A stretch of DNA of 48,065 nt from an uncultured Bacteroidota bacterium. GTDB taxonomy: Bacteria > Bacteroidota > Bacteroidia > Flavobacteriales > Flavobacteriaceae. Position 1 is the first letter of the stretch; every line of letters begins with the position of its first letter. Below the pieces are notes generated by a model. It had not been told where the DNA came from and did no database searches. It saw only the letters and a program-made list of their open reading frames with translations. Below are positions 1 to 9,317 of the stretch, piece after piece. The position numbers and the translations under genes are program-made. The stretch is from assembly GCA_902519075.1 (NCBI GenBank), contig CABYIO010000005.1, positions 1 to 48,065 of the forward strand, given 5' to 3'.

Positions 1-2809
1 ATCCTTCAATTGTAATGTAGCTAGCATCTACTTCTTTATAAGCATTCAACAAGCTTGTAGATACATCTTCATTACTCATTGTATCAGCACTCATGTGAAT
101 GAAGAATCTTCCAGCTCCACTTAAATCACTTGTAGGAGTCATTACAAAGTCTCCTTCAAGTAAATTGGTCATAGTACCTTCCTCAGTATCTTCTAGGTAA
201 ATATTAAGATCTGCAGGAGTAGTTCTATGAGAAATGCTAATTATCATTTCCTCTCCACCTGAGACATTAACTCCAATAGGAATAACTTTATCCCACATCT
301 CTGAATAAGCTAATGATTGAATACCTAAATTAGTACCTTCATCACCTTCAACAAGCCTGCTAAAAATAGAGGTATTATTGTCACCCATAGGGAAGGTTCT
401 TGCATCATAAGTAGGATCTGAAGCGTCCGAGGTATTTGTTAAGAAATATATTTCGGTTTCCCGTTCAATACTATTTTGTTGTAATCCAATAAATAACTTG
501 GCGCGATCTTCATCTGGCATAACATCTCCCTCAATAAAGTCATCACTTCCCGCTGTTGTTTGCATTGTTTTTGTAAAGTTTATTGTTCCTCCACCAGTTT
601 GAGAAGCAATAAAGAAACCTTGACCAGGAGTTATATACACTGCATCACTAGCATTATTGTATTGACCATAATCAGAACCATTCCAATACCATAACGCATC
701 TTCGTTAGCCTGTGAACCAAGAACTGATGCATTTTCTGTGATGAAATCATTTGTTAAAGAAGAATTACTACTTGCAGAACTATTTAGCGCTAAGTATGAA
801 GTGTATGGGTTAGCTATTAAATTCCATTGAGTCCCATTTCCAGAGCCATTGTTATTGCTAATACTAACACTCTTGTCATCGGTTTCAACTGTTCCAGTGA
901 ATGATTCAACAGCAGCTACATCTTTAGCCATTGCATATCCTTGGCCAGATGTAGTTGAGAAAGTTTCAGTATCTGTCGATGTCCAGGTATTGTCGGAATT
1001 ATCATATGGCATAATAGCATCAATTGTCCCATTCTGTGAAAAATTAGATGTTGTTAATTCAGCTCCCACTAATGGGCTACCAACTAAATCCCATCCAGGA
1101 TCATTATCACTTGGAGATTCGGTAGATATACTATTTATCCATCGGTTATACGTAATATCTCCAAAGGAATCTCCATCAATTATCATAGACGAGAAGCTTG
1201 AAGAACTAGAATTTAATATAAATTCACCATCATTAGTTGTTAAATCATTGCTTAATGACAAACTATTTCCAGATGATATAGTAACTGATGCTGAATCAGA
1301 ATTTAATGTTAATGAGCTAGCAGAAACATCAGAATCAATTACAGGATCATTGGCAGGTGAGGTGGTAGCTGAAACAAGGATATTACCAGATGGAACATCT
1401 CCGCTGAACCAGTTTTCAGAGTTACTCCATGAATCACTTGTATATCCAGCCCATCCATACTGCATGTTGCTATAAGTTCCAACAACAAAATTATCAATAT
1501 GCATTCTAAATTTATCAGTTGTGGAACTGTAAAATGCAATTCTAACATCATTACCAATATAATCACCTAAATCGTAAAGCACTGAATAAAATGCTGTTTC
1601 GTGGGTAGACGGTTCAAGGTTTGTGGCAATTGTAGCCAAAACACTATTGTCAGATGCATCAATTAAAAGAACATCAATCATTTCTGGATAATCAGCATCT
1701 GTTGACATAAGTCTGAATGAAACTCCATCAGTGTTATTATTAACAGTAAAAGGTTTAGAGTATAAATAATCATCATGCTGACTTGAATTATATAAAATAT
1801 ACATTGAACCTAAATTATGCGGAAAAGTTGCATTAGCAACATTGCTGTAAGTCCATGTATTTGTAGAACCTCCGTTTATAATAGTCCAGCATGAAGGAAC
1901 TGAGCCATCATCAAAATTTTCTACAAAAGCTGTTGTTGCAGAAGCACATAAAGTTGTAATACTTAAAGCCGATGACCAATCACTGTCTTCGCTATCACAT
2001 GCTGCTCTAACATAAATATCATAAGCCGTCTCTGCAGTTAATCCTGTTAATGTGTAGGGATTTGAAGTAACTCCAGAGACCGTTGTCCCAGAACCAGAAG
2101 AAAATCCGCTTGGCCCATATTCAATATCCCATTCTGTTTCAGAACCACCAGCTGTCCAAGAAAGAGCTACCTCTGTTTGTCCAGTTGCAGTACTGCTTAG
2201 ACTACTAGGTGCTGGACATGCAGCTGCTGCTCCAACGGTTAATGTATAATCTTCAACTTCTCCATAAAAAGTAAAGTTATATGACAAAGCTGTACCATTA
2301 CCACATCCTCCACCATAAACGGTATTATAATTGTCATTTGTTGTATTATAATCAGTTACAACTCTTAAGTTATAATTTCCATCAGCAATTGAAGGAACAG
2401 TAAAGGTTCCCGATCCCCCAGTAGTAGAAGTAATATCATCTTCAGACGCAAGCTGTTCAGCTAAAGAGAAAACACCATCATTATCACTATCTAGGTATAT
2501 TGCATAATCCGTTGGATTTGGCCCTAGGATTGATAATGTATATGAAATTACAGTCCCAGCCTCTGCAGTTACAATTTGAGTTGATCTGTAGTCATTACTG
2601 GTTGAAACACTATTAAAACCAGTACTGTTACTTATATTGGTAGATCCTCCTGTGGTCGTAAATTCAGAAATATAGAAACCATATTGTACAGCTCCACCAG
2701 CATTGTATGTAGTTACTTCACAAGGAGTGGCTTGCTGAGCAAAAGAATGAGTGCTGAATAATAGGAAAAACAGCATTGTAAATAAAGATAAATGAGTGGT
2801 TTTTTGCAT
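1..2809 (-). CDS. Secreted multidomain protein (GEVED, fibronectin III, anchor-type domains), partial
   Basis: The frame is open from an ATG at 2809 down to the window edge, so about 936 residues are visible and the C-terminus is missing. It begins with a signal peptide ending near FAQQ (residue 25). A GEVED-type domain carrying YGEVEDY lies near residues 183-190. A fibronectin type III domain follows (about 197-285, starting CPAPSSL and ending near SSALSIT). Next is a MAM/choice-of-anchor-J-like domain (FVENFDDGSVPSCW, about 290-445), then a long Ser/Thr/Asn-rich beta region with WDLVGSPL and WNLIANPY repeats. This architecture is typical of proteins exported by the Bacteroidota type IX secretion system, but the C-terminal sorting domain that would prove it lies outside the window. 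The substrate or role (adhesion, surface layer) cannot be told. ORFs on the opposite strand here are shadows. Confident as a gene, moderate for class. Confidence 0.85.
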   Translation of the reverse strand, partial: MQKTTHLSLFTMLFFLLFSTHSFAQQATPCEVTTYNAGGAVQYGFYISEFTTTGGSTNISNSTGFNSVSTSNDYRSTQIVTAEAGTVISYTLSILGPNPTDYAIYLDSDNDGVFSLAEQLASEDDITSTTGGSGTFTVPSIADGNYNLRVVTDYNTTNDNYNTVYGGGCGNGTALSYNFTFYGEVEDYTLTVGAAAACPAPSSLSSTATGQTEVALSWTAGGSETEWDIEYGPSGFSSGSGTTVSGVTSNPYTLTGLTAETAYDIYVRAACDSEDSDWSSALSITTLCASATTAFVENFDDGSVPSCWTIINGGSTNTWTYSNVANATFPHNLGSMYILYNSSQHDDYLYSKPFTVNNNTDGVSFRLMSTDADYPEMIDVLLIDASDNSVLATIATNLEPSTHETAFYSVLYDLGDYIGNDVRIAFYSSTTDKFRMHIDNFVVGTYSNMQYGWAGYTSDSWSNSENWFSGDVPSGNILVSATTSPANDPVIDSDVSASSLTLNSDSASVTISSGNSLSLSNDLTTNDGEFILNSSSSSFSSMIIDGDSFGDITYNRWINSISTESPSDNDPGWDLVGSPLVGAELTTSNFSQNGTIDAIMPYDNSDNTWTSTDTETFSTTSGQGYAMAKDVAAVESFTGTVETDDKSVSISNNNGSGNGTQWNLIANPYTSYLALNSSASSNSSLTNDFITENASVLGSQANEDALWYWNGSDYGQYNNASDAVYITPGQGFFIASQTGGGTINFTKTMQTTAGSDDFIEGDVMPDEDRAKLFIGLQQNSIERETEIYFLTNTSDASDPTYDARTFPMGDNNTSIFSRLVEGDEGTNLGIQSLAYSEMWDKVIPIGVNVSGGEEMIISISHRTTPADLNIYLEDTEEGTMTNLLEGDFVMTPTSDLSGAGRFFIHMSADTMSNEDVSTSLLNAYKEVDASYITIEG

Positions 2810-2937
2810 TATAAATTATTATTATGACCCTTTAATATATTAAAAAAAAAAAAAATTAAAAAGCAACTAGAGTTTTATTAAACAAGATATTACAATGTCT
2901 GTTTATTTTAACAAAATTTATTATTTATATTAATGGG

Positions 2938-3726
2938 ATGAAGTTTAATAATCGAAAATATTTTCTAATTAGTATCATTACCTTCTTATGTTTAATTAGT
3001 TGTAGAAACAATATGTTTTCTCCTGAACACTCTGAGTTTTATTATAAAGACTCATTTTTAAAGTACAGGATTCTTTACCCAAAAAACTTCAACAAAACAA
3101 AAAAATATCCTTTGACACTTTTTCTCCACGGAATTGGCGAAAGAGGTGATGATAATCAATTACAGTTAAAATACGTAGATCAGGTTTTTTTAAATCCTGA
3201 AAATTATATTAATTACCCTTCAGTTGTAATTTTTCCTCAAGCTCCGTTAAATGATAACTGGTCTTCAAGAGTTTTGACCGATAATGAGATACGACAAGTT
3301 TTTCCAAAAGATGCAATCCCTACCAATTCTCTTCAATCAGTAATTCAGCTAATGGATTCTCTATCAAAGGAAAAGTATATAAATAATAAAAGAATTTATT
3401 TAACCGGATTATCAAATGGGGCAATGGGGTCCTTTGAATTACTCAAGAATAGACCAAACATGTTTGCTTCGGCAGTTTTAATATGTGGTGGTGGTAACCC
3501 CATATGGGCTAAAGATTTTGCAAAAACAACACCAGTTTGGGTTGCTCATGGATCTGATGATGACGTTGTTTCTCCTGAACTTTCAATAAACATGGTTAAA
3601 GCGATTATAAAATATGGAGGTAGTCCTAAATTCACTTTGTATGAAAACGTAAACCATGGAAGTTGGCATAATGTTTTTGAAGACCCTGAGTATCTTGAGT
3701 GGTTATTTTCACACACTAAAAATTGA
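2938..3726 (+). CDS. Alpha/beta-hydrolase lipoprotein (esterase / predicted peptidase family)
   Basis: This 262-residue protein starts with a lipoprotein signal: a hydrophobic stretch ends in LISC, giving lipidated Cys22. It is therefore probably anchored in the envelope. The hydrolase fold is shown by the oxyanion-type LFLHGIGERGDD segment, the nucleophile elbow GLSNG with Ser159, an acid candidate at Asp207-209 in GSDDDVV, and His240 in NVNHGSW. The order Ser, Asp, His is canonical. The family resembles the phospholipase/carboxylesterase and predicted peptidase group (COG4099-like), which hydrolyses esters; the substrate is unknown. The first gene on the plus strand, it stands alone, and its 3' end overlaps the convergent ribB end by 11 bases. 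Confidence 0.85.
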   Translation: MKFNNRKYFLISIITFLCLISCRNNMFSPEHSEFYYKDSFLKYRILYPKNFNKTKKYPLTLFLHGIGERGDDNQLQLKYVDQVFLNPENYINYPSVVIFPQAPLNDNWSSRVLTDNEIRQVFPKDAIPTNSLQSVIQLMDSLSKEKYINNKRIYLTGLSNGAMGSFELLKNRPNMFASAVLICGGGNPIWAKDFAKTTPVWVAHGSDDDVVSPELSINMVKAIIKYGGSPKFTLYENVNHGSWHNVFEDPEYLEWLFSHTKN

Positions 3727-4852
3727 TATAATCAGAAATTTCCAAACCATATCCAATCATCCCAACTCTTCTTGTCTCTTTGGTGTTTGTGATTAGTTTG
3801 AGATTTGTGATGTCTAAGTCATGCAAAATTTGTGCACCGATACCAAAATCTCTGTCATCCATATTTAGAATAGGCGCCTTTGTTACTTTGTTCTTAGACT
3901 GGTTCTTTTTAAGAATCTTTAATCTTTTTAGTGTATTTATCGCTTTTAATTCAGAACTGATAAAAATCATTGCGCCCATTTCATCATTATTGATGATTTC
4001 AAACATTTTTGATAATGATGCATCAGTATCAGAGGTTAATGTACCTAAAACATCATTTTGAACTGATTTTGAATTTATTCTAGTAAGAACTGCATCACCT
4101 TTATCCCAGCTTCCCTTTGTCAAAGCAATATGAATATTATTATTTGTTGTTTGTTTATATGCTCTTAATCTAAATTTTCCAAAGCGTGTATTTATTTCAA
4201 AATCTTCTTCCTTTTCAATTAAGGAATCATGCTCCATTCTGTATGCTACAAGATCTTCAATTGATATTATTTTTAAGTCAAAGTTCTTAGCTACTTTTAT
4301 TAAATCAGGAACTCTTGCCATTGAACCATCTTCATTCATTATTTCAACAATAACTCCTGCCGGTTTTAATCCTGCAAGCCTTGGTAAATCAATTGCTGCT
4401 TCAGTATGTCCAGTTCTTCTTAAAACACCTCCGCTTTTTGCGACCAGTGGAAATACATGGCCTGGTTTTGAAAATTGATTAGCTTTTGTCTTTTTGTCAA
4501 TTAGTGCTCTTATAGTAGCAGCACGATCAGAAGCAGATATTCCCGTTGTAACTCCATTTCCTTTTAAATCTATCGAAACAGTAAAAGCAGTGTCTTGGGG
4601 ATCTGTATTTGTTCCAACCATTAAATTTAGACCTAGTCTTTTTGATATGTTTTCAGTGATGGGTGCACAAATTAGACCTCTTCCATTAGTTGCCATAAAA
4701 TTGATAATCTCCGGAGTAATTAACTCTGCTGATGCAAGAAAATCACCTTCATTTTCTCTGTTTTTATCATCTACTACTATTACAATCTTTCCATCTCGAA
4801 TATCTTTTATAGCAGATTCGATTGAATTGAGTTTGAACTTATCTTTTGACAT
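3716..4852 (-). CDS. ribB: 3,4-dihydroxy-2-butanone 4-phosphate synthase with degenerate GTP cyclohydrolase II domain
   Basis: 378 residues. Residues 1-205 are a complete RibB domain: the acidic loop DDKNRENEGDF (28-38), GRGLICAP (58-65), the SD-R region near 109-111 and RRTGHTEAAIDL (146-157). It converts ribulose 5-phosphate to the four-carbon riboflavin precursor. Residues 220-378 align with RibA (GTP cyclohydrolase II) but lack its catalytic features. The three zinc cysteines of the HSECLTGD...RCDCG motif are Ser264, Ser275 and Thr277, and the RQEGRGIGL motif is replaced by SSELKAINTL. The C-terminal GIGAQIL..LxLxTN..R..G..GYGLEI pattern is kept. So the protein should make only the butanone phosphate, and a separate RibA must exist elsewhere. 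Last gene of the ftsK-lolA-lptFG-ribB run; its start overlaps the permease by 14 bases, implying translational coupling. Confidence 0.93.
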   Translation of the reverse strand: MSKDKFKLNSIESAIKDIRDGKIVIVVDDKNRENEGDFLASAELITPEIINFMATNGRGLICAPITENISKRLGLNLMVGTNTDPQDTAFTVSIDLKGNGVTTGISASDRAATIRALIDKKTKANQFSKPGHVFPLVAKSGGVLRRTGHTEAAIDLPRLAGLKPAGVIVEIMNEDGSMARVPDLIKVAKNFDLKIISIEDLVAYRMEHDSLIEKEEDFEINTRFGKFRLRAYKQTTNNNIHIALTKGSWDKGDAVLTRINSKSVQNDVLGTLTSDTDASLSKMFEIINNDEMGAMIFISSELKAINTLKRLKILKKNQSKNKVTKAPILNMDDRDFGIGAQILHDLDITNLKLITNTKETRRVGMIGYGLEISDYINF

Positions 4853-6266
4853 ATTTTTCTATTTTTTTATAAAATGAAATAATGTATTCTCCAAAATTAA
4901 AAACACTTCGATCATTTGTTGCACGATAAGTTAAGTATATACTAAAAGGCAACATGATTAAAGTTGAAAGCCAGCTAGCTAAAATAGGGTTAATGCTGCT
5001 GTCTTCAGCTAGGTTTTTTGAAAAAATTCCTAAAAAATGGTATGCAAGAAAAAGTAATATTGAAATCACAAGAGGTAAACCATAACCACCCTTTCTGATA
5101 ATTGTGCCAAGTGGAGCGCCAATGAAAAATAAAATAATACACGCGAAACCTAATGAAAATTTATCATGCATAGTCATCACATGCTTGTTCAAATTCTGTT
5201 CTCTGTATGATTGTATAGTTTTATTGGATTTAACAATACTTACAGTACTTTTTACTGAACTTATAGCTAAATCATAAAGTTGTTTTTGTTTTTTTGGTTG
5301 AAAAAGGTTTAAAAAATTATCATTTTCATAATTTACCTCGTCCTTCGGGTTTAGGTTGTAGTCTATCGTCTTAAAGTTTGATCTATTAAACATTTTTGAA
5401 CTAATAACTGTCATATCCTCAGTTCTCTTTTCTGTAAGAGAATCAATAGCAGCACTTAATTCATTAACCTTCATCATAGAATGTTTATTGACATCGTCTT
5501 CCTCGTTAAAATCAACTTCATTGATTGAAGCAATATCAATATTGATTAAATACTCTTCAAAATAGCTTTTAACAAAAGGTTTTTTTATTTTTTTTGAATA
5601 GTCCTCAGAAATTATTTCATCATAATAGTTACCGTCATATAACTTTAGTTGTAAAATGTCGGAGTTTTCTTCCGAAATTATTTCGCCTGTTTTGGATTTT
5701 ATAACAGTATGATTTCCTGGTTTATTTTTCTTTTGGTGAATAATAACCTTATCAAGGAGTTTTCCTTCATTTCCATATTTATTTTCAACCTTTATATTAT
5801 AATCACCTATTTGACTAAACTGCCCCTCAGCGATTGCCATCGATGGTTTTACCTTAGAGATGTTTTTCCTAAGATTGTGAAAATTATATTCAGCTATTGG
5901 TGCAATATTATTTGAAAAAAAGAACGTGACTATTCCAAGTAAAAATGTGAAGAAAATTAAACTCTTCATAGATCGCTGTAATGATATTCCGCTAGCTTTC
6001 ATTGCAGCAAATTCATAGTTTTCTGAAAGACTGCCAAAAACCATAATACTAGACAATAAAATTGTCAATGGTAAGACAAGAATTATTAATCTTGGTGAAA
6101 CATTAATTAAGAATTTGAGTATTATATCAAGTTCTAAGTCTTTTCCTGCTAATTCTGAAATATAAAGCCACACTGACTGTAATAAGAAAATCAACATCAA
6201 AATGCAAAATGTACTAGCTAATGTTTTTAAGTAAGATTTAAATATGTAGAGATCAAGTATTTTCAA
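4839..6266 (-). CDS. LptF/LptG family permease (YjgP/YjgQ)
   Basis: 475-residue inner-membrane protein. Three hydrophobic segments lie in the first 120 residues (start MKILDLYIFKSYLKTLAST, typical of the family), then a long periplasmic beta-rich domain (about 125-365), then three hydrophobic segments (about 370-450) with the family pattern FSLGFACIILFFIGAPLG. LptF and LptG form the membrane part of the ABC transporter that extracts lipopolysaccharide and feeds it to the Lpt bridge. Only one homologue is in this window, so F cannot be told from G. Its start lies 4 bases after lolA, and its end overlaps ribB by 14 bases. The periplasmic insert is larger than in enterobacterial LptF/G (about 360 residues total), as is common in Bacteroidota. 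Confidence 0.9.
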   Translation of the reverse strand: MKILDLYIFKSYLKTLASTFCILMLIFLLQSVWLYISELAGKDLELDIILKFLINVSPRLIILVLPLTILLSSIMVFGSLSENYEFAAMKASGISLQRSMKSLIFFTFLLGIVTFFFSNNIAPIAEYNFHNLRKNISKVKPSMAIAEGQFSQIGDYNIKVENKYGNEGKLLDKVIIHQKKNKPGNHTVIKSKTGEIISEENSDILQLKLYDGNYYDEIISEDYSKKIKKPFVKSYFEEYLINIDIASINEVDFNEEDDVNKHSMMKVNELSAAIDSLTEKRTEDMTVISSKMFNRSNFKTIDYNLNPKDEVNYENDNFLNLFQPKKQKQLYDLAISSVKSTVSIVKSNKTIQSYREQNLNKHVMTMHDKFSLGFACIILFFIGAPLGTIIRKGGYGLPLVISILLFLAYHFLGIFSKNLAEDSSINPILASWLSTLIMLPFSIYLTYRATNDRSVFNFGEYIISFYKKIEKYVKR

Positions 6267-6270
6267 AAAT

Positions 6271-6921
6271 TTAATCTAAAATATTCATATAATAGTCTTT
6301 ATATTTCTCCTTGTCAAAAACAAATAAATTTGTGTCAAGTGGCAAATTAAATTCAAAATCAACAATAGAAATAGTAGTTATAGTTTCATTCTTACCAGTT
6401 TCAATTACTTCGTATATCTGGTTAAACTCGGTGTCTATTCCTAATAATATATATTTAATTTCAGCTTCAGAATCTTTAGGAACTAATTTTACATATTGAA
6501 CTTTTTTTCTAAACTGTCCATTTCCAATTAATCTAGATTCATCCATTTCAAAATAATATCCGTCCTCATAAAAATAAAGCATTTTATTAGGGGTTATTGT
6601 AGTTTCGTCCTCTGGGTCTTGACTAGAAATTGTAACTTCCTCATCATCCGGGCTAATTGAATAAAGTTTGTCTCCGTCAAAAATTCTTGTAACTCCTAAC
6701 ATTTCAAATCTCCAATTGTCGTTTTCGGTAACAAAGCTCCCATTATTTGTTTGATTTATATCCTCTTCTAAATTTTTTAGTGTATAAGCATAGTTTATAT
6801 ATATATTATCATAACTTTTAATGTTATCTGATACTTTATTGAGTAATAATTCAGCATCAATGTTGTCTTGAGAATATCCTAAAGCGCAAAATCCAAAAAT
6901 TAATAAAAGTAAATTTTTCAT
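6271..6921 (-). CDS. lolA: LolA-like outer-membrane lipoprotein carrier protein
   Basis: 216 residues with a signal peptide ending near GYSQ (about residue 18). The mature part has the LolA pattern: a helical start (AELLLNKVSDNIKSYDNIYINYAYTL), a strand with NWRFEMLG.TRIFDGDKLYSI, then alternating strands ending in a conserved DTNLFVFDKEKYKDY tail. LolA-type proteins carry lipoproteins across the periplasm. The position between ftsK and the Lpt permease is a recurring Bacteroidota arrangement. It starts 11 bases after the ftsK stop, so it is surely cotranscribed. Sequence identity to proteobacterial LolA is low, so the family call rests on pattern and context. Confidence 0.85.
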   Translation of the reverse strand: MKNLLLLIFGFCALGYSQDNIDAELLLNKVSDNIKSYDNIYINYAYTLKNLEEDINQTNNGSFVTENDNWRFEMLGVTRIFDGDKLYSISPDDEEVTISSQDPEDETTITPNKMLYFYEDGYYFEMDESRLIGNGQFRKKVQYVKLVPKDSEAEIKYILLGIDTEFNQIYEVIETGKNETITTISIVDFEFNLPLDTNLFVFDKEKYKDYYMNILD

Positions 6922-6932
6922 AAATAAATAGT

Positions 6933-9254
6933 TTATTCGTTTTCTAAATGTCTATCGAGAGATTGCAAATCAGGAATTAATACTTGCCTGGCTTTGCTTC
7001 CTTCAAAAGGTCCAACTATTCCTGCAGCTTCCAATTGATCAATTAATCTACCAGCTCTGTTATAGCCTAACTTGAGTTTCCTTTGAAGTAATGAAGCAGA
7101 ACCTTGTTGTGCTGTAACCAAAACCTCAGCAGCTTCTCTAAACAACTTATCTCTATCTTCTATGTCGATATCAAGATTTGTGCCACCTTCCTCACCAATA
7201 TACTCGGGTAATTGATGAGCTGTGGCATATGCTTTTTGTGATCCAATAAAATCGGTTAATAACTCAATTTCGGGTGTATCAACAAATGCACACTGTATTC
7301 TTATTAGTTCGTTTCCTTGGGTAAATAGCATATCACCTCTTCCAATCAATTGATCTGCGCCAGATCCGTCAAGGATGGTTCTAGAATCAATTTTAGATGT
7401 CACTCTAAAAGCTATTCTTGCAGGGAAATTAGCTTTAATAACTCCAGTAATTACATTAACAGAGGGTCTCTGAGTTGCTATGATTAAATGAATACCAATA
7501 GCTCTAGCCAATTGTGCTAATCGTGCAATTGGAGTTTCAACTTCTTTACCTGCAGTCATTATGAGATCAGCAAATTCATCTACCACGAGGACTATGTATG
7601 GTAAAAACTGATGACCATCATTAGGATTTAATTTTCTGTCTTTGAACTTTTTATTGTATTCTACAATATTTCTACAGGCAGCATTTTTTAATAATTCATA
7701 TCTATTATCCATTTCAATACACAAAGAGTTAAGTGTATTAATTACTTTTTTGTTATCTGTAATTATAGCTTCCTCAGAATCTGGAAGTTTTGCTAGATAG
7801 TGCCTCTCAATTTTGTTATATAGAGTTAATTCTACTTTTTTAGGGTCAACTAAAACAAATTTTACCTCAGCTGGATGTTTTTTGTATAAAAGTGAAGTCA
7901 AAACTGCATTTAACCCTACCGATTTACCCTGACCTGTAGCACCAGCCATAAGTAGGTGAGGCATCCTTGCGAGGTCAAATACAAGAGTTTCATTACTGAT
8001 GGTTTTACCGATGGCGACTGGAAGTTCCATTTCAGATTTTTGAAATTTCTCAGCAGAAATTACAGAATGCATTGAAACAACAGTTGGCTTTTTGTTAGGA
8101 ACTTCGATTCCAATTGTTCCTCTTCCTGGAATCGGGGCAATTATTCTAATCCCTAAAGCGGCAAGAGACAATGCAATATCATCTTCAAGGTTTTTTATTT
8201 TTGAAATTCTAACTCCAGCGTCTGGAATGATCTCATACAAAGTAACAGTGGGGCCTATTGTAGCTTTAATATTGGAAATAGAAATATTATAATTTCCAAG
8301 TGTCTCAACAATTCTATTTTTGTTTTCCTCAAGTTCATCCTTATCAATTGTAATTTTTTCTGAATCATATTGCTTTAAAAGGTTTAGCTTTGGAAATTGA
8401 AATTTACTTAGCTCTAGTTTTGGGTCAAATTTGCCAAAATTATCTACTAATTTATCGGATAAATTATCAGATTCTGATTTTTCCTCAAAGATTTCTTCAA
8501 CTTCAATATCTACATCATCAATTATTTTTTCTTCAATATTATTTGTGGATTTTTTATCAGTTGAAGACACGTTTATTTCTTCTTCAATCTCTTCATTATC
8601 AATTTCTTTTTCAATTTCTTCAGTAGTTATTTCTTCGTTAATTTCTTCAATTGGCTCATTTTTTTCTGATTTTTTAAAACTTAAGCTTTTAAGAAAATTT
8701 ACTACTTTGATAATATCATTTGTTCCGACTTTTAATCTAAAAGTAATATAGATAAGTGTCATGAAAATAAGTAGAAATGTTACTCCTATTTGATTTATGT
8801 ATATGTTTAGAAAGCTTACTAATTCATATCCTATAATTCCAGAATAGATATTGCCATAATCTATTAATCCAAAAAATATAGAAAATAAGAAGACTAAATA
8901 AAAACCCCAAAGCCAGTTATTGCTAAGTTTTCTTTTTTTAAAATCAAGTAAAATATGTAGTGCGCTAATAAATATTAAAAATGGAAATATTATTGAGCTC
9001 AACCCAAAACCTCGATAAATAAAAAAATCACTCAAAGTTGCACCTATTTTACCCAGAGAATTTGAGTTTGAAATTGTTTTATCATAAAAGTTGTTTAAAT
9101 TACTTTGGTCTATTTCGCCAGTGAAAAAATAAGACAAAAATGAAATTATAAGAAAAAGCGAAAGTATAATTAATGAGCTTCCAATGAACAACCTTTTTGC
9201 ACTGGAAAGTTCTTTCTTTTCTTTACTTTTTGAAAACGAAAAAATATGCTTCAT
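6933..9254 (-). CDS. ftsK: DNA translocase FtsK/SpoIIIE
   Basis: 773 residues. There are four hydrophobic segments in the first 175 residues. An acidic, low-complexity linker follows (about 195-270, Glu/Ile/Asp-rich). The motor domain then carries Walker A GATGQGKSVGLN (about residue 438-449), Walker B VLVVDEFADLI, and the IATQRPSVNVITG segment. The C-terminal winged-helix gamma domain (about 705-770, SASLLQRKLKLGYNRAGRLID) is the part that reads polarity sequences and contacts XerD in other bacteria. It pumps chromosome ends at the division septum. First gene of the ftsK-lolA-lptFG-ribB operon; the linker is short compared with E. coli FtsK, as usual outside the enterobacteria. Confidence 0.97.
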   Translation of the reverse strand: MKHIFSFSKSKEKKELSSAKRLFIGSSLIILSLFLIISFLSYFFTGEIDQSNLNNFYDKTISNSNSLGKIGATLSDFFIYRGFGLSSIIFPFLIFISALHILLDFKKRKLSNNWLWGFYLVFLFSIFFGLIDYGNIYSGIIGYELVSFLNIYINQIGVTFLLIFMTLIYITFRLKVGTNDIIKVVNFLKSLSFKKSEKNEPIEEINEEITTEEIEKEIDNEEIEEEINVSSTDKKSTNNIEEKIIDDVDIEVEEIFEEKSESDNLSDKLVDNFGKFDPKLELSKFQFPKLNLLKQYDSEKITIDKDELEENKNRIVETLGNYNISISNIKATIGPTVTLYEIIPDAGVRISKIKNLEDDIALSLAALGIRIIAPIPGRGTIGIEVPNKKPTVVSMHSVISAEKFQKSEMELPVAIGKTISNETLVFDLARMPHLLMAGATGQGKSVGLNAVLTSLLYKKHPAEVKFVLVDPKKVELTLYNKIERHYLAKLPDSEEAIITDNKKVINTLNSLCIEMDNRYELLKNAACRNIVEYNKKFKDRKLNPNDGHQFLPYIVLVVDEFADLIMTAGKEVETPIARLAQLARAIGIHLIIATQRPSVNVITGVIKANFPARIAFRVTSKIDSRTILDGSGADQLIGRGDMLFTQGNELIRIQCAFVDTPEIELLTDFIGSQKAYATAHQLPEYIGEEGGTNLDIDIEDRDKLFREAAEVLVTAQQGSASLLQRKLKLGYNRAGRLIDQLEAAGIVGPFEGSKARQVLIPDLQSLDRHLENE

Positions 9255-9317
9255 TAATAGCTTGTTGTTTAATAGCTTGCAATTTAATAATCATTTCTGC
9301 AAGAATGAATTTTTTAA

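Noticed and set aside
849-1475. A 208-codon plus-strand frame
   Set aside because: It lies antisense within the long minus-strand secreted-protein gene, whose signal peptide and domain motifs are clear.
2840-2856. Poly-A run upstream of the secreted-protein start
   Set aside because: No hairpin precedes it on either strand, so I do not call it a terminator; it is ordinary AT-rich intergenic DNA.
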